Source: Watersipora subatra
Taxonomy: Eukaryota; Bryozoa; Gymnolaemata; Cheilostomatida; Watersiporidae
DNA length: 64,000 bases
Assembly (NCBI RefSeq): GCF_963576615.1
Contig: NC_088711.1
Coordinates: 9,728,869 to 9,792,868, forward strand
Reading direction: 5' to 3'
Made by a program: the position numbers and the translations under genes. Below are positions 24,101 through 36,400 of this stretch, in pieces. How positions within the stretch are numbered: the stretch's first letter is position 1; every line of letters starts with the position of its first letter. The notes under the pieces are model-generated. The model was not told the DNA's origin and searched no databases. It saw nothing but the letters and a program-made list of their open reading frames with translations.

Positions 24101-26916
24101 TAGTGACTGGAGGAGTGATCTGCCTGTTTGCCATAGGACTTATCACAAGGCGCAGACGCAGCCTTTTTCCAACAGCCATGTTTGCAGCCAAGATCAGCCA
24201 AGTTTTCAACAAAAAATATTGAAAACTTTCCAAGAGCCAGTCACGTTTGGTATTCAAATATACTTTGAATATTTGTTCAAAGTATTCCAGAGCATACTAT
24301 GAACATACTCAATAGGAAACTGAAAGTTATGCTAAAAAAAACCTTCAAAAAGGAAGAGAGACGAAAAAGTCCAAGTTAGGCTAAAGCGTAAAGCTGAAGG
24401 ATAAGGCTAAAGGCCAAAGCATACTTTAAAGAAGGCAGTAGAACAGATGTCAGGAAACAGTCAGCCATGCCATCCATACTTTAAAAATGAACTTGAACAA
24501 ACTTTTAATATATTTCCTCTGAAAATATAAGTATTTTTATCTTCTGCGATTGTTGTTGATATTTGAGGTGATTTGACTGCCTAAATGTTTCAAAGTTTAA
24601 AGTCAACATAACGTCATCACGGTTATAACGCTCAGAAGAAAAATATGAAAAAATTGATGTCAGTAGTTGTTATAATTGTGATAGTTAATATCTGCTACTG
24701 TGTTCAAGTTGCAGAGTTATGCGTCTCTATTCTGTTGGTGTCTTTGCAACTATAGACATCATAATCGCAACTTCGCTTGATCTGAGCGTTTTAACCGCGA
24801 TGAAGTTTAGAAGATTTTAAACTTAAAACATCCTGGCCATCAGATCACCTCAAACATCAAACACAATTGCAAATGAGAAAAAATATCGATACTTTCTGAC
24901 AAAATCTACTAAAATTTTGTGTAAATTTCATCCTTAAGAGGTAATGGAACAAAAAGCAGTCAGTCATACCAACGTATACCTTAAAGAAGGTAGTGAGACG
25001 GACATGAGGAAACGATTCATGAGCACCGTTTGGAGCGACCAGCGAACTTTCAGTCCAGAACTTATCAAGTCGATCTTGAAGTGGCCCACTCGAAGGACAC
25101 ATATACAGGATATAGTCTCTCGAGTCCTCCTGATCTAAGGTTGGGTCGTCTACGTGTGCCAGCAGCCTGTGAAACACTAGAATGCGATAAACAATGCTAT
25201 AGTATCGCTGTCCAAGAAAACTTCAAACCAGACTAGCAAATGAGGTATGATTCCCAAAAATGTCACTTGAACCTACCAATTGACACATTCACCAATATCC
25301 GACTCCTCTAGACTTCCAGTAGAAGCGACTGCCTTTTCACTGTAAGTATATACAGTACATAGTAAGCAAAACAAAATTATTCTGTTTGTATAAATTAGGC
25401 GTTGGCAAGAGATAAACCAAATTGACATCTTTCAACTTTTCTTGCTGCTTAATAGATGACTAGCAGCCATCACAATTCTGTAACAGCTATGAAGCTGACC
25501 AACTTGAAGTACTTATTAAAAACTTAAAATCACTCAATAGTCAAAGACAGTCATCTGATTCTTGCTGTGGCAACGATTAGGTAGCATCACATCTAAAAAC
25601 ATTGTCTCTCATAACCCAGAGAGAAATTATATTCAAATATGACACAGAATGATGTATCCACCAACTTGAGTGTCTTATTAGGACGTTTGAGACCACGGCT
25701 TTGTACATACATGAATTTTTCATGCGTGTACAAAGCCGTATAACAATAGTAACAATAGTTACCATTGTTATAACTACAGTTACTTACAATAACTTCAGTG
25801 TATTTAGTGGTTATGATGATCTGCAAGAAAATGTAACATTGCAATGCAGATCATAACCACGGTACGTATGTGCATTACATACCTTGGGGAGTTCTTACCT
25901 TTGGAGACAGACATGTAACATAAACGGTGAACCTTACTTGAATGAATTTGGCTTACTAAACACATATTTGAAAGAAGTTTTAGTCAGCCTATGTATTTTA
26001 CTAAACTTCAAACTTTCAACTAAAATCTTATCACTTACCTGTTTGCGAATTCATTTTTACTATATAACAAATAACACTGAACTTTCAGGCGTTGTGGGAG
26101 GTATTTCGGCAAATAGCATATCGACATTTTTGTTATTTTGCGTAATGAGTACGAAAATCACCAAATTTTAATATTGAGAAATTTTTGTTGATATCGTACG
26201 GCGAAAACAAATTCGCCCAATGTGTATTCCTACTAGTATGGCGAGAAAAAAAAAGCATTGTATTTTATAGAGTTCGGCGAAAAGTATTTTATAATAGGGC
26301 ATCGTAATCCGTAAGGGCAATGTATCAATTAATACGTCATTTAGCGTGTGAAATTGGGAAAAGGGTATACAGCATATAGTAAGAGCGATGGAATCGTAAG
26401 AACCTTCGCAAACTTGTGGTTAGATGGTTGGTTTACAATCTTGCGTTTGCAATCTTTATGAGTTCAAATCCAGCACGATGCGAGCTTTTAATTCCAAAAT
26501 TTTAATAGCTATAGCTGGACAGACCGACACACAAACACTGAAATTTATATATATAGATTGGATCTGCCAATGTATGATTTTATAGCTTCACAGAAAGTTA
26601 TGCTCAGAAATGTTAAACCCTATTTTGTGAAACACGGTGTAAAATAATGGCAAATAGTAAATATCAGCGAACAACAAAATATGGAAGCGCATAGTTTGAT
26701 TTCATCTTTGTCCCTTTCACCTATTGTTGACGGATCAGCATCCTAGTATCAAAATATCTTTACAGAGATTACTTACGATCTTGTTTGTGAGAACCCCATT
26801 GTCATTAATCTTGTTAGCAGAGTCGACTCATCGTTCACATGATCGAGCGTCATCGACCTTCCCATATTTCGAGGAGGTCGTCTTGGATTGACCAATCCCG
26901 GATTGGCAGATGCCAT
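15105..26916 (-). CDS. UBASH3: UBASH3/TULA: UBA, 2H phosphoesterase, SH3 and histidine-phosphatase protein
   Basis: Fourteen minus-strand exons: 26916-26777, 25339-25277, 25166-24980, 23816-23612, 23452-23283, 21551-21340, 20967-20865, 20275-20228, 19968-19866, 19628-19506, 17190-17098, 16183-16058, 15918-15805 and 15349-15105. Phases agree throughout; the sum is 1932 nt (643 aa, family about 620-660). Domains in order: UBA (about 31-75); LigT-like 2H phosphoesterase (about 76-255) with histidines 122 (HVRL) and 210 (HMSL); SH3 (about 256-320, with DGWYTGF and PGNY); phosphoglycerate-mutase-type phosphatase (about 380-643). The phosphatase part has VRHAERVD (Arg387, His388), SPSLRC (Arg472), FEW (Glu500) and LGHA (His571), so the catalytic set looks complete. 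Vertebrate relatives bind ubiquitin and SH3 partners and dephosphorylate Syk/ZAP-70-type kinases; insect relatives are ecdysteroid-phosphate phosphatases. The substrate here is unknown. Exon 8 is doubtful and listed separately; exon 7 is poorly conserved and rests on splice sites and phase. Confidence 0.93.
15535..15780. repeat. Degenerate 'agatagcatgaggacct' repeats
   Basis: About eight loosely spaced copies of a motif like agatagcatgaggacc lie in the last UBASH3 intron (15350-15804). On the minus strand they give a false open frame repeating SSCYL. Confidence 0.7.
18615..18668. repeat. Perfect 12-bp inverted repeat plus a second half copy
   Basis: atctagtcaatc (18615-18626) and gattgactagat (18632-18643) are perfect inverses around a 5-base loop. 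Just after, at 18649-18668, caatctttatgattgactag repeats the loop and right arm. It lies within UBASH3 intron 10. Confidence 0.75.
20078..20828. mobile_element. TIR element (MITE-like) inside UBASH3
   Basis: The left end reads actgggtttccatacttcaa. The right end, reverse-complemented, reads actgggtttccatgcttcga. They match over about 20 bp with two mismatches and stay similar further in (cgactcagag against ggatttggag). Inner parts near 20150 (gattcggagttg) and 20780 (gattcggagtgg) also look alike. No transposase frame is present. The element spans intron sequence between UBASH3 exons 7 and 9 and includes the proposed exon 8. Its target-site duplication is unclear. Confidence 0.65.
20228..20275 (-). 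other. Optional exon 8 of UBASH3 (48 nt)
   Basis: A minus-strand TAG acceptor (exon starting at 20275) and a GTGAGT donor bound a 48-nt segment with no stop. It enters and leaves in phase 0, so it can be spliced in or out without a frame change. It encodes a Lys/Cys-rich stretch (CNKCTKRELKSDHDPK) in a linker that is poorly conserved in the family. It lies inside the TIR element 20078-20828, so it is either an exonised piece of the transposon or a chance segment. An alternative acceptor starting at 20266 would shorten it by three codons. Confidence 0.35.
21029..21659. repeat. Identical 41-bp direct repeats flanking UBASH3 exon 6
   Basis: The 41-bp string beginning atttggttactttgaaatat and ending caacataacacgg occurs at 21029-21069 and again, identical, at 21619-21659. 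Between them lie UBASH3 exon 6 (21340-21551, SH3 domain) and its splice sites. Confidence 0.9.
22262..22640 (+). repeat. tRNA-headed SINE with long body
   Basis: The head has an A-box-like tggcctagtggtagtgcc and a B-box-like ggtggttcaagtcctgc (near 22325). The body includes gaggccccgtgtacagcac and gttaaagatccacttt, a style of sequence I associate with mollusc SINEs. The copy is bracketed by two similar flanks containing catatggtatcgtcaacata (about 22230 and 22664). It lies in UBASH3 intron 5. Confidence 0.6.
24590..24945. repeat. Dispersed repeat family, copy in UBASH3 intron 3
   Basis: Shared landmarks are 'gtgttcaagttgcagagtta', 'tctctattctg', 'actatagacatcataatc', 'tgatctgagcgttt', 'gcagt/ccat cagatc' and 'tctactaaaattttgtgtaa'. 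The same landmarks occur in the same order at 34985-35375 and partly at 8390-8530. No coding capacity is seen. The copy ends about 35 bp from the donor of UBASH3 exon 3. Confidence 0.7.
25695..25739. other. Strong 45-nt hairpin
   Basis: acggctttgtaca (25695-25707) and tgtacaaagccgt (25727-25739) are perfect inverses. Inside, catgaa and ttcatg pair again across a 2-base mismatch, leaving a tiny loop. This gives about 19 paired bases of 21 per arm. It lies in UBASH3 intron 1, about 70 bp from a second long hairpin. Its function is unknown; it may be an element end or a cruciform-prone site. Confidence 0.75.
25807..25860. other. 54-nt hairpin with 3-nt bulge
   Basis: gtggttatgat-ctgca (with an extra gat) at 25807-25825 pairs with tgcagatcataaccac at 25845-25860. 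That is 16 pairs with a single 3-base bulge and a loop of about 19 bases. It lies in UBASH3 intron 1. Confidence 0.75.
26400..26556 (+). repeat. tRNA-derived SINE copy
   Basis: The tRNA-like head has a B-box-like gagttcaaatccagc near 26460. The tail reads gacagaccgacacacaaaca and ends in atttatatatatagat. It is the same tail family as 2137 and 45302. It lies in UBASH3 intron 1. Confidence 0.6.
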
Positions 26917-29900
26917 AGCTGGGCCACTTTATGTTGCTACGCCACTAATACTATTTATCTACACTGCAAGCAGCAAAGCATATCATTGTGCCAGTAGGTT
27001 AAGATACAGCACTGAACAAAATTTATATAGTTGACAATATGAGCTAGCCTCATGTAAATAGAAATGTTTTAAATTCAATAGACGAAAATGTATGCATTCT
27101 CAGCTTGACTTTAACATCAAACACAATGTGATACTAAATAATTATCAACAATAAAAGAAAACTGACAAAATCTTGCCATTAACTGGTAGTTTGGGAGTTT
27201 CCCTGACACTATGTGTTGCTTATTCTTATGTGTGTTTCAAACTTATTTATTGACTAGCAAACTAAGAAAACAACAAAAATATTTCAACAATTATTTATTA
27301 TACAATTATACAACGACGTTTCAACAATGTGAGGTTGAACTCCGATTCAATGTATGCAGATCAAAATGAAACAGTTCATAATTCAGGGATTGTAGTGTGC
27401 ATAGCCTTGTAATGTGCAAATTTATGTTTACTTACATTCAATTTTTGATTTTTACATTATAGCAACAAAATAGTACATGTAAAGTAGTTCTTTTATAAAA
27501 AATTATTTTATTGAAACATGTTCACTTAGTCAAAGTCACTGCTTAATAAAGCAATGACTAAATGAGATGTATCATGGCAAATCCTAGACAGCAGTGCTCA
27601 TAACATAGTATAGCAGTGATGAAAATATATAACAGCTGTTGTTGCACTTTTTATCAGATTTTTGAGTTTTTGATTATAAACTCCGGTGAATTTAAAACTT
27701 CAGGCTTTAAAACTATTTTAGTCATTTGAGTCTTGAATTTACCTCATGAAAACCTCTACGATACACAACATTTTGAATCAATTCAGCTTAGTGCAATGGT
27801 ATTGAGAACGAAATTTGGCACATAATAGTTGTCAAATTCTTTTGATAATTTTTAATTCTGTTCAAACCTTCCAAAAAAGTTGCTGAAAATTTCCCAACTA
27901 GTAATTGCTACTCAGAATCATGGACAGAGTCTATGGCTGCTGAACTAGTACAAATTCATGTTGTTTGTAATGTACTTCATTCTTTATTGTAATAAAGTTT
28001 CTTAAATAGCTTTACTGTGCTCTCGCACTGCAAAGTTGTTAGGAGTTGTGTAGGAATTGCGTATTTAGGAATTACTATTAAAAAACAAGTCTGAAAATTT
28101 ATTGTTCTACTAACACAATATCAATGATGTTAAACTTACTTATGGTTGACCACTTTTCAACCTAACCCATATTAAAAAATAAGCTGAAAACTGCCAACTG
28201 CAAATAGGGCACCTGATTTTATGGCTAAGACTATCAGTTACAATATCATATTATAAAAAGCACCTCTACTAATCTTGGTTGCTGTGGTACGTAGGTCTGT
28301 GCACACCCACTTTTCATGAAAATTAATGTTAGAAAAACATCTTGAATAACCTGAGCACTGATGGCAGTGCAATAACATGTTTCATATTATCATCACAAAT
28401 ACCACAGTTTTGCCAAAAAAACTTCAGCTATATACATGTAGGCCTAATAATACCTACTAGGTCTAACCTGTTTTTCATGAAAATTATACGAAATCTGCTG
28501 ACAAACAGTTTCTCTTGGCATAAAAATCCAGACTCCAAAAAGATGATATCTCTATAAACAGAGATTTGCAAATAAAAATTTGTGAATGCGGTCTGTGTGA
28601 AACCTTCAAGATTTCATTTTTTGCTCTTTGGCATATAAACCTGTATTATATTACATGTTCAGTTGGGAGGCATTTTTTTAAATATTAAGTATTTGCACAA
28701 TATTTGTTTATGTTTTAATTATATTAGTAATAAATGTTTTACAGAACCTTGAAAATTACATTTAAAATCACAATTTTAGACTATGGTCAGTTATCTGTTC
28801 CTTTGTAAGGATTAATCCTTTATCATTACTTATATTTAATTGGTATTAACATTTTTGCCCATGTACATTGTAGTTGACAAATTACAGCAATTTTGGAAGT
28901 TCGGATTAAATATCACTTTCCTCAGATTTATATTTCCTGCAATTAAGCTAAACCTATGCCCGCTTTAGAGCACATATTGACACAGTTGAGCTACAGTATT
29001 TAAACAAAAAGCAAGATTATCAAAGAATAGGATCATAGAAAAAATTCAAAAAATGAAAGTCATAAATTTGCAAACACTCCTGGTTATGTGATGACACTTC
29101 GCGAATAAGATTGAACTTGGTTCTCTGATTAAAAGCTGTTTTAGAAATAGATATTACAATAGGAAATTTATACAATGGGTTTATTCAGTTGATTTATGTC
29201 TTCATAGATAATAAGGGGTTAGACAGGGCATTGTGCATAAGCAGAAAATAGAGAGTTTTCTATTCTAAACGGCAGGTGTTCGTATATGTTGAAAATTTCA
29301 GATGAAGCTAGGAAAAACCTTTAGAATAATATAACGCTTACTTGCCAATCTTTTACAAGAATGCCTTTTATTAGATAACTTGATGCTCTCTACCAAAAGG
29401 ATAGCCTTTCAAAACCAGCAAAATGGTCTTAAATCAAAAAACACGTTGCATTAAAAGTAAATTATGTTTAGAAGCGAACTCAAATGTAGACTGAAAGTTG
29501 TCATGTGACGAACGACAAAACAACCAATAGTTTGAGTAGGTTCTCGGTCAGCTAAGCATGGGTACTAGTGTGAATAAATGCTAAATATGAATCTAACTTT
29601 TGGAAACCTGACCTAAAATTGTTTATACTGGTATTTATCTGAGACACGTCTCTTACATCCCTAGGTGGTTTAACGTGAAGAAATCTATGAGGTAATACGA
29701 GGGTCTAGAGATATCAGAAAATATGTCGTGACATACACGCTTTCGACTCGAACGCATGCAACTTACGATCCATATATGGAAAATTAGAAGCTGTGTCTTC
29801 AACGTAAAGCCTATGACAGGTAGTTCATGTATATGACGAAACCCTCACAGTAGCGCTAGAAGATCAGCATTCATACAACTTGCGGCATAGACGCTCTGCA

Positions 29901-30430
29901 ACCTAGATTATTAGTTTAGGATGTACAGTGATTCGTTATTACTCAGGAGTCTCATTGGGTGTTTCCGTCGTCGACTATGAGCTCGGCGCGTGGTATTGGA
30001 CAAATCATTACAATTGACTTCTTACAATCTTCACTGCAAACTACCCGACAAAGCGTATGACGTATCTATGATTAAATTCTTCTTTACTAAGAATCAAACA
30101 ATTGTTTTCTTTTATAAGTAAATGCTAGCAGTGACATGAAAACTACGTCAAACATGCACCCAGCTGATGCCCAGTAATTGATAGTTCCATGAATGAAGTT
30201 ATTACACGCATACTAGGTACCAGAACCTTTTTTATTAGATACCGCTGATCTCTTTTAAACTATGTACATGGTCATAAGAGGTTTTTGTAAGTATTGTGCA
30301 CGTTTTAAACGTTTCACTGAACTAGGGGGAAACTAGAAAACGCGATATACATGGAAGATATACAAATCAGCTGTTAGCTTCTTTATTTTAGGCGCATTTG
30401 GATTTGAGTGCAGTTATTTTCAACTTTGAA
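26917..30430. other. Divergent intergenic region between UBASH3 and RNF123
   Basis: 3.5 kb separate the two start codons, which point away from each other, so both promoters and 5' UTR exons must lie here or beyond. I see no gene. ttattttag at 30382-30390, 40 bp before the RNF123 ATG, looks like a 3' splice site, which would make the first RNF123 exon non-coding and further upstream. The remainder is AT-rich and non-repetitive, with no clear CpG-rich block or TATA box that I can defend. Confidence 0.5.
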
Positions 30431-33400
30431 ATGGCTGCAGGAGGAGCAGGCAGCTCATTTGGACTGGCCAGTCGAAATTCGCAATCTTCCAAATCTTTAC
30501 TTTCTCAAGAAAATGATGGTAAGATACACATCAGTACTTACATGTTTTGTTTGCATACTACAAAGTACAAAAAATGTTTTGTGTTAAGCTGTAAGAATAT
30601 GTCTGTTATTTTAAAGTAAATCATTCGCTAAAGATTAGTGTAAATACATCGCATAAATAGTGAGAGGAGATTAAAAATTATGTATATTTGGTGAATTGTC
30701 GCAAAGTTTTTATATTTTCTGAACAATCTTGTGATTGTGAAGAATATATTTTCTTTATAAGCTTTATAATGGCGTGTTTTTATATGTAGGCATGATGTAT
30801 CGAGAAACAGACATTCTAAACAAAGTATTTGAGCCATCAAACAGGTACAGCATACTTGGTTTTATTATGGAATATGATATGTTCTATTTTTGAAACATGT
30901 ATTTGATTTCAAACAATATTTTTCTTGTTAACTTTTATATAAAATTTTATATGAACATGTAACATTTTACTATGTAACAAAATCATTTAGCATGTCTATA
31001 ATTTACTATGGTAGGGGAAATAGAAGAGCTAGATCGTTGTTTCTCATATTCACAACTTGGCAGTCAATTGGCAAGAATGGTTATGTTGGTATTTGACTGT
31101 TTAAATTTTTATAGACTGATGTTTCTATAGACTGATGTTTTATAGATTGATGTTTTTCTGCTATACTCATGCGACATGATGTAGCAGATTTCTGCTATTG
31201 GTAGTTTTACCTTTGTAGCAAACTCTCCAACTCAAACCTTTCACAGTTTATAACTAACGAACTTGATAAGATTTCTTCCGCAAATCCTGCTCAAGTTAGG
31301 GACGGCCTGCTGGGCCCCGAGGAAATAAGCTTAAAAGGCTCAGGCTTGTATGAAGTGGACAGGCTAGGGGTAACTATCACTATAATAATGACATAGTCTT
31401 CATTATTCATCTGTCGCACTTGGTGACTTTTGGATGATTGGCTCTTTGTTTTGTAGGTTACCGGGCAAGGGAATTTCTCAACTGTCAAAGCCAATGCATG
31501 TGTATACGCGGGTTCGTAGAGCTTATTCTACTTGGAATATACTGTACTATGATTACAAACACATATTCAATATTGTACAGCCAGACAAAATGGCAATAAT
31601 ATTGAATACCAAAGTTTTGTTTTAATATTGCCATCAAAGATTTGGTGTCTGTTACTCTATTATTTACAATGGGAGAACTTAGGGTACACAAAATGTTATA
31701 TATTATTGTTTTTATTATGTATTAGCTATACATTATTTATTGTTCAGTTTTCCATGCCAATTAAATACAATTGTTGCACTTATTCTCCATTTCAGGAAAA
31801 TGGATGTTCGAAGTACTCTTGGGCTCTAAAGGCCTGATGCAGTTGGGCTGGTGCTCACTTTCCTGCAAGTTCAACCACTCGGTGTGTCTTGTACTCGTGT
31901 TGCATCTAGTTTGTAATCGTACACCCCCGTCTTTATTATTTACCTGATATTTCCGCTAATTGGTCATTTACTTGTAAACTATACATATATACCCTAGGAC
32001 ACTTATGTATTCGCCTCATCTAACTTCGCGTTTTCGCGGAGTCATCCTCTCACAAAAGTTTTATGAGCGAAACTAAACTATCATAACGAACGAGCGAAAA
32101 TGCGAAAGTAAATAGCTTTGTTTATTGATAGTCCAAGAAACAAATGGCAGCAAGTGATCAAATTGCATCATCGATATCGCCCACACAATTCTACCTGTGG
32201 TTCACAATTACAAACTAGTCCCAAATTGAAAAAAATTTTCTTACTAGTGAACTGGACCTGAGGAATCTAATTATGTTTGTTCAACTGCATTTATTTTCAC
32301 ATCACTATATTTTCACACTCATCAGAGCTGCAAATTTAAGTTGCAGCGAAATTTTACTCTGTATGCTACTCACGAAACTAAATACTAGCCAAATATAAGT
32401 GTCCTAAGGTATCCCAAAGCTGTTTTCTTAGTAAGTTCATAATTTATCAATTTCTAAAGGACTGTGTAATTACATCAATGCTTCATACTTCTTTGGAAAG
32501 CACTTGCATATGATGTCATTTTATACAGACTGCCTTCAATCTTGCAGATCAGATTGTTTATTTCATTACCAAACAAGATCTACTATTCAATAAATGGAAA
32601 ACTAATCATTGTCTATACAGCTCACTGTGTGGAAAGCTCTGTGTTAATGTATAGTCTCACACACAAATTTGATTTGTCTTTCAGTTAGCTGTGAGAAAAT
32701 AACATTATGGTTGGAGAATGCCATTGTTAGTTTTAGTTGGGTAGACCTGAAAGCTATTGCATATAATAATTATGATTAATACAAGCCTTTATTTTTTTTA
32801 ACCCCAATTGAGATAATCCTGTTTGCAAAATATTCATCTGGATATCCTACAGCTAAAACTTAAATATTTTGTAAAAAGTGACGCTACTCGCTAGCAAAAA
32901 TTATGAATCTAATACACTTGTAGGAGGGAGTAGGGGATACCCCATATTCTTTTGCATTTGATGGGAATAGAGTTCGGAAGTGGAATGTTAAAACTGAGAA
33001 ATATGGCGAGGTAGGTTGCAATCGGTATATTCTCCACAGGACATTAACTGCCTGTTACATTCTCTAGAAAGTGGCCTATCAAATGTCTTCATTGTTTGAT
33101 GGAAGATTGGCATTTGGAAGCATGTTTCTAATGTCAATAATTCATTTCATCTGATTGCATCTGGTCTTATCATTATACATCAGATACCCCTACAATGTAA
33201 ACAATCCGTTCAACGAAAGTTTATACTATAGCGATTTTACGTCATGGGAACAATGAAATACATGTAAATTGCCTAATCCGTTCCGAGATCTTCCCAAACT
33301 CACCCCTTTGGTACTTCATAATGGAAAAAGGCTGGACTTGACTTTTTAATTTCATGACTACTGTAATTGTAGCATTCTTAACTTGTATCAGCAACTTTTT

Positions 33401-36400
33401 TCCTTTTTCATATCATTTTCACTCAGTTCATGGTTCATGATTGTGGTAATTTTAAAATGAGTTAAAGAGAAAATTGACACCTTCGATGTCAATTTACCTT
33501 TGGTTTTTCTTTTATTCCAGACAGCGAAGTCCATTATGCAAGACGAAAACAATAAAAAAATGTTTTGTATGTCTAAAATGAAGTAAAACAAAAATATAAC
33601 TTTTCTATAATAAAATCAATGTTTATCTGTCCATTCATCTATCTGTTGGAAAGGTTGAATTTTATGATAAAGGATGGCCTTTGACGATACTCCAAACTCG
33701 TGACAGTCAGATCGGTAGACCAACACCTTAATACCCACAACCGAATAAGTAATATTATTACTTATGACGGCTACTTATTATCTGTGTTTTATCGACACAG
33801 CTGACGATTTCTCACGGCAAATGATTGCCAACATACTATTTTGTGTATAGAGATATACCTATACATTGTTTTCTATCGCAAGTGCGACAGAGGAAAAGCG
33901 ATATTTTTTAAAACTAACAGCGAGATGCGCATTATTAAAACCCAATTTGAGAACTTGCGTCTTCTTCACACTTTTTGTTATATGAAATTTTTTACGTTGT
34001 TTGAAGCAAAACTTTACATTAATTCTTTACGTTAAGTAGAATTTACCTTATAGGAGGGTTACATTATAGAAGTGCCTACGGATGTGTTGATGCATCCAAC
34101 TGCAATTTCTACTTTCTATAAATGCTTTGTGTAAGAATCTGATGATTTAGTTTAGGTAGACGTGTAAGCGTGGTACATCAACAGTGTAAGTGTGGTAAAT
34201 CAACAATGTAAGTATGGTAAATCAAAACTGTAAGTATGGTACATCAACACTGTAAATGCGGTGAATGCTGGCAGTTATTAGATGATTCTGTTGTTTCATG
34301 CCAAGCTCCGCCAACACTGACTACTACTCGTAGATATTGACATTAAAGCATTGTTTGTGTTAGGTTGAGCTACAAGAATGTCTTCACATTATTTTAAAGG
34401 CATTTTATTAATACAATTTCTTTGTTTTATTGTATTGCAGTCATGGTTGACTGGTGATGTCATAGCATGTGCCATAGACTGTGATGAGGGTGTTGTGACA
34501 TTTTACAGGTAAATTTGAACACTTCTTTTAGTTTGTGAGTTATATTTAATTATTTCAAGCCATGATTTTAATCACCAAAGAGATGGAGCTATTTCATAGA
34601 CTCGCACAGGTGGTCAAATTCGCGTTGTAGATGAGTGATGCAATTTCACATTAGTTCTTTTGTTGCTGTAAATGTGTGATAGCTTTGCCATTTTTTAAAA
34701 TTGAGTAGTGTTCACTTCACCTATATTTTAAGATTGGAAAGAGTTAGGGGCTAAAGGCTGTTTTTAGCTGCATCATTCTATTTACATGCATGAGTTAGCA
34801 GTTTTGATAATAGTGCTTTAGATTTGGTCACTTGATTGGAAATGTAACAGTATTCAAGTTGATGTTACATGTTTTGGTGATAAACTTGATATATATTGCA
34901 CAAATCCACCAGGTCTTGACTATTATTACTATTTAAAGACGAACTTATGCAAAATTTTAGCAGGTTTTCTCAAAAAGTCTCAATATTTTTTTATTATTTA
35001 CGATTATTTTAGGTGCCAGAGTTCTTTAGGATTAAAATCAACAAAACTTCATCTCGGTTAAAACACCCAGAAGGAAAATGTGCCGAAATGACGTCACTAG
35101 TTGAGCGTCTGTCTGTCTGTCTCTCTTGTTATTGAAATCGGCTATGGTGTTCAAGTTACAGCGTTACCCATCTCTATTCTGATGATCTCTAACTATAGAT
35201 GTCATAATCACGTTTTCCCTTGAATCTGAGCGTTTGAACTAGCGATCAAGTTTTATCAATTTTAATCTTGTAACATGCTGGCAGTCAGATCCCCTCAAAA
35301 CAATCGCAAATGATAGAAAAATACCCGATACTCTCTGATAAAATCTATTCCAATTTTGTGTAAGTTTATGTTTAATACTAGTTTCAGCCAGTGCATTTTA
35401 TAAACGGGAGTTTTACTGACGGATGGCGATTGTCAAAACCATTTTTTTAGTTTTTCAGTGTTAGACAAGAAATAGTCTTGTCATAATAGCCAGCAGAATA
35501 CAGAGAGGTATTAAAATTGTTTAGTCAGATTCCATTATTATGACATGCAGGAATGGTGTGAGCATGGGTGCCGCATTCGAAAACATATGCCTTGGACCAG
35601 ACAGAGCGTACTTCCCAGCTGTTAGCCTCTCACAGGGAGAATCTGTTCGACTCAACTTTGGCTCAACACCCTTCATGTATCCTTTCTGTGTGTTATTACA
35701 ACCTGAAGTTGTAGCTGATACTTTGCATTTAACTCTGTATGTGTTTGTGTATGTCCAGGTTGTAGCATCACATAGATCGATGCTTGCGAAAACTAAATTT
35801 AGACACATTTTAAGTTTAGGTTTTTTTGGAGTAGTTTTACAAAAAATTCCATTTTGATTAAACGCATATGAAGTATCTCCTTGTAAATATGGCAAATAAT
35901 AGAGATAATTTCACTTTAGACTACAGTGATGTAGCTCTACTCAGCTATATTGCTTCAGTCTCCCTCCACAACTTATCTTTGAACTTGTCAGTCTGAGCTT
36001 TTCAACAGAGAGTCTAATATTCTTTATAACTGAATGAGAACAGTAGTATCGTTACTAGGCACCTTATCAGGTGTTATTGTTGTCTGACTGCCTGCTGGCA
36101 AACTGGTCATCAGTTCAAGAAATTGAGTCACAGAGCGCTTAAATTCCAATGTTATAATCAAAATGTTAACCTTCCTTGTCTAGAGTATGTATTTATAGTT
36201 ATACACTGCTTTTAGACCTGTCTCTTCCTTGTCTTCTTGTCTCATGCTAGGTGAACTTGTAATTATTATATATCTGTCATTTGTGGCGCTTCTGTAGGAA
36301 ATTTTATTGCTCTCTTCATTACCATCACCTTTTGGTAGTTCTGGCTGTTCTTGTTATGTAAAGATATAGCAACTAGCTATGTAGGCTACATGCTTAGATA

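Noticed and set aside
30398-30430. Upstream extension of the RNF123 N-terminus
   Set aside because: The open frame continues upstream only from a TTG codon; the first ATG is at 30431, and an acceptor-like site lies at 30390.
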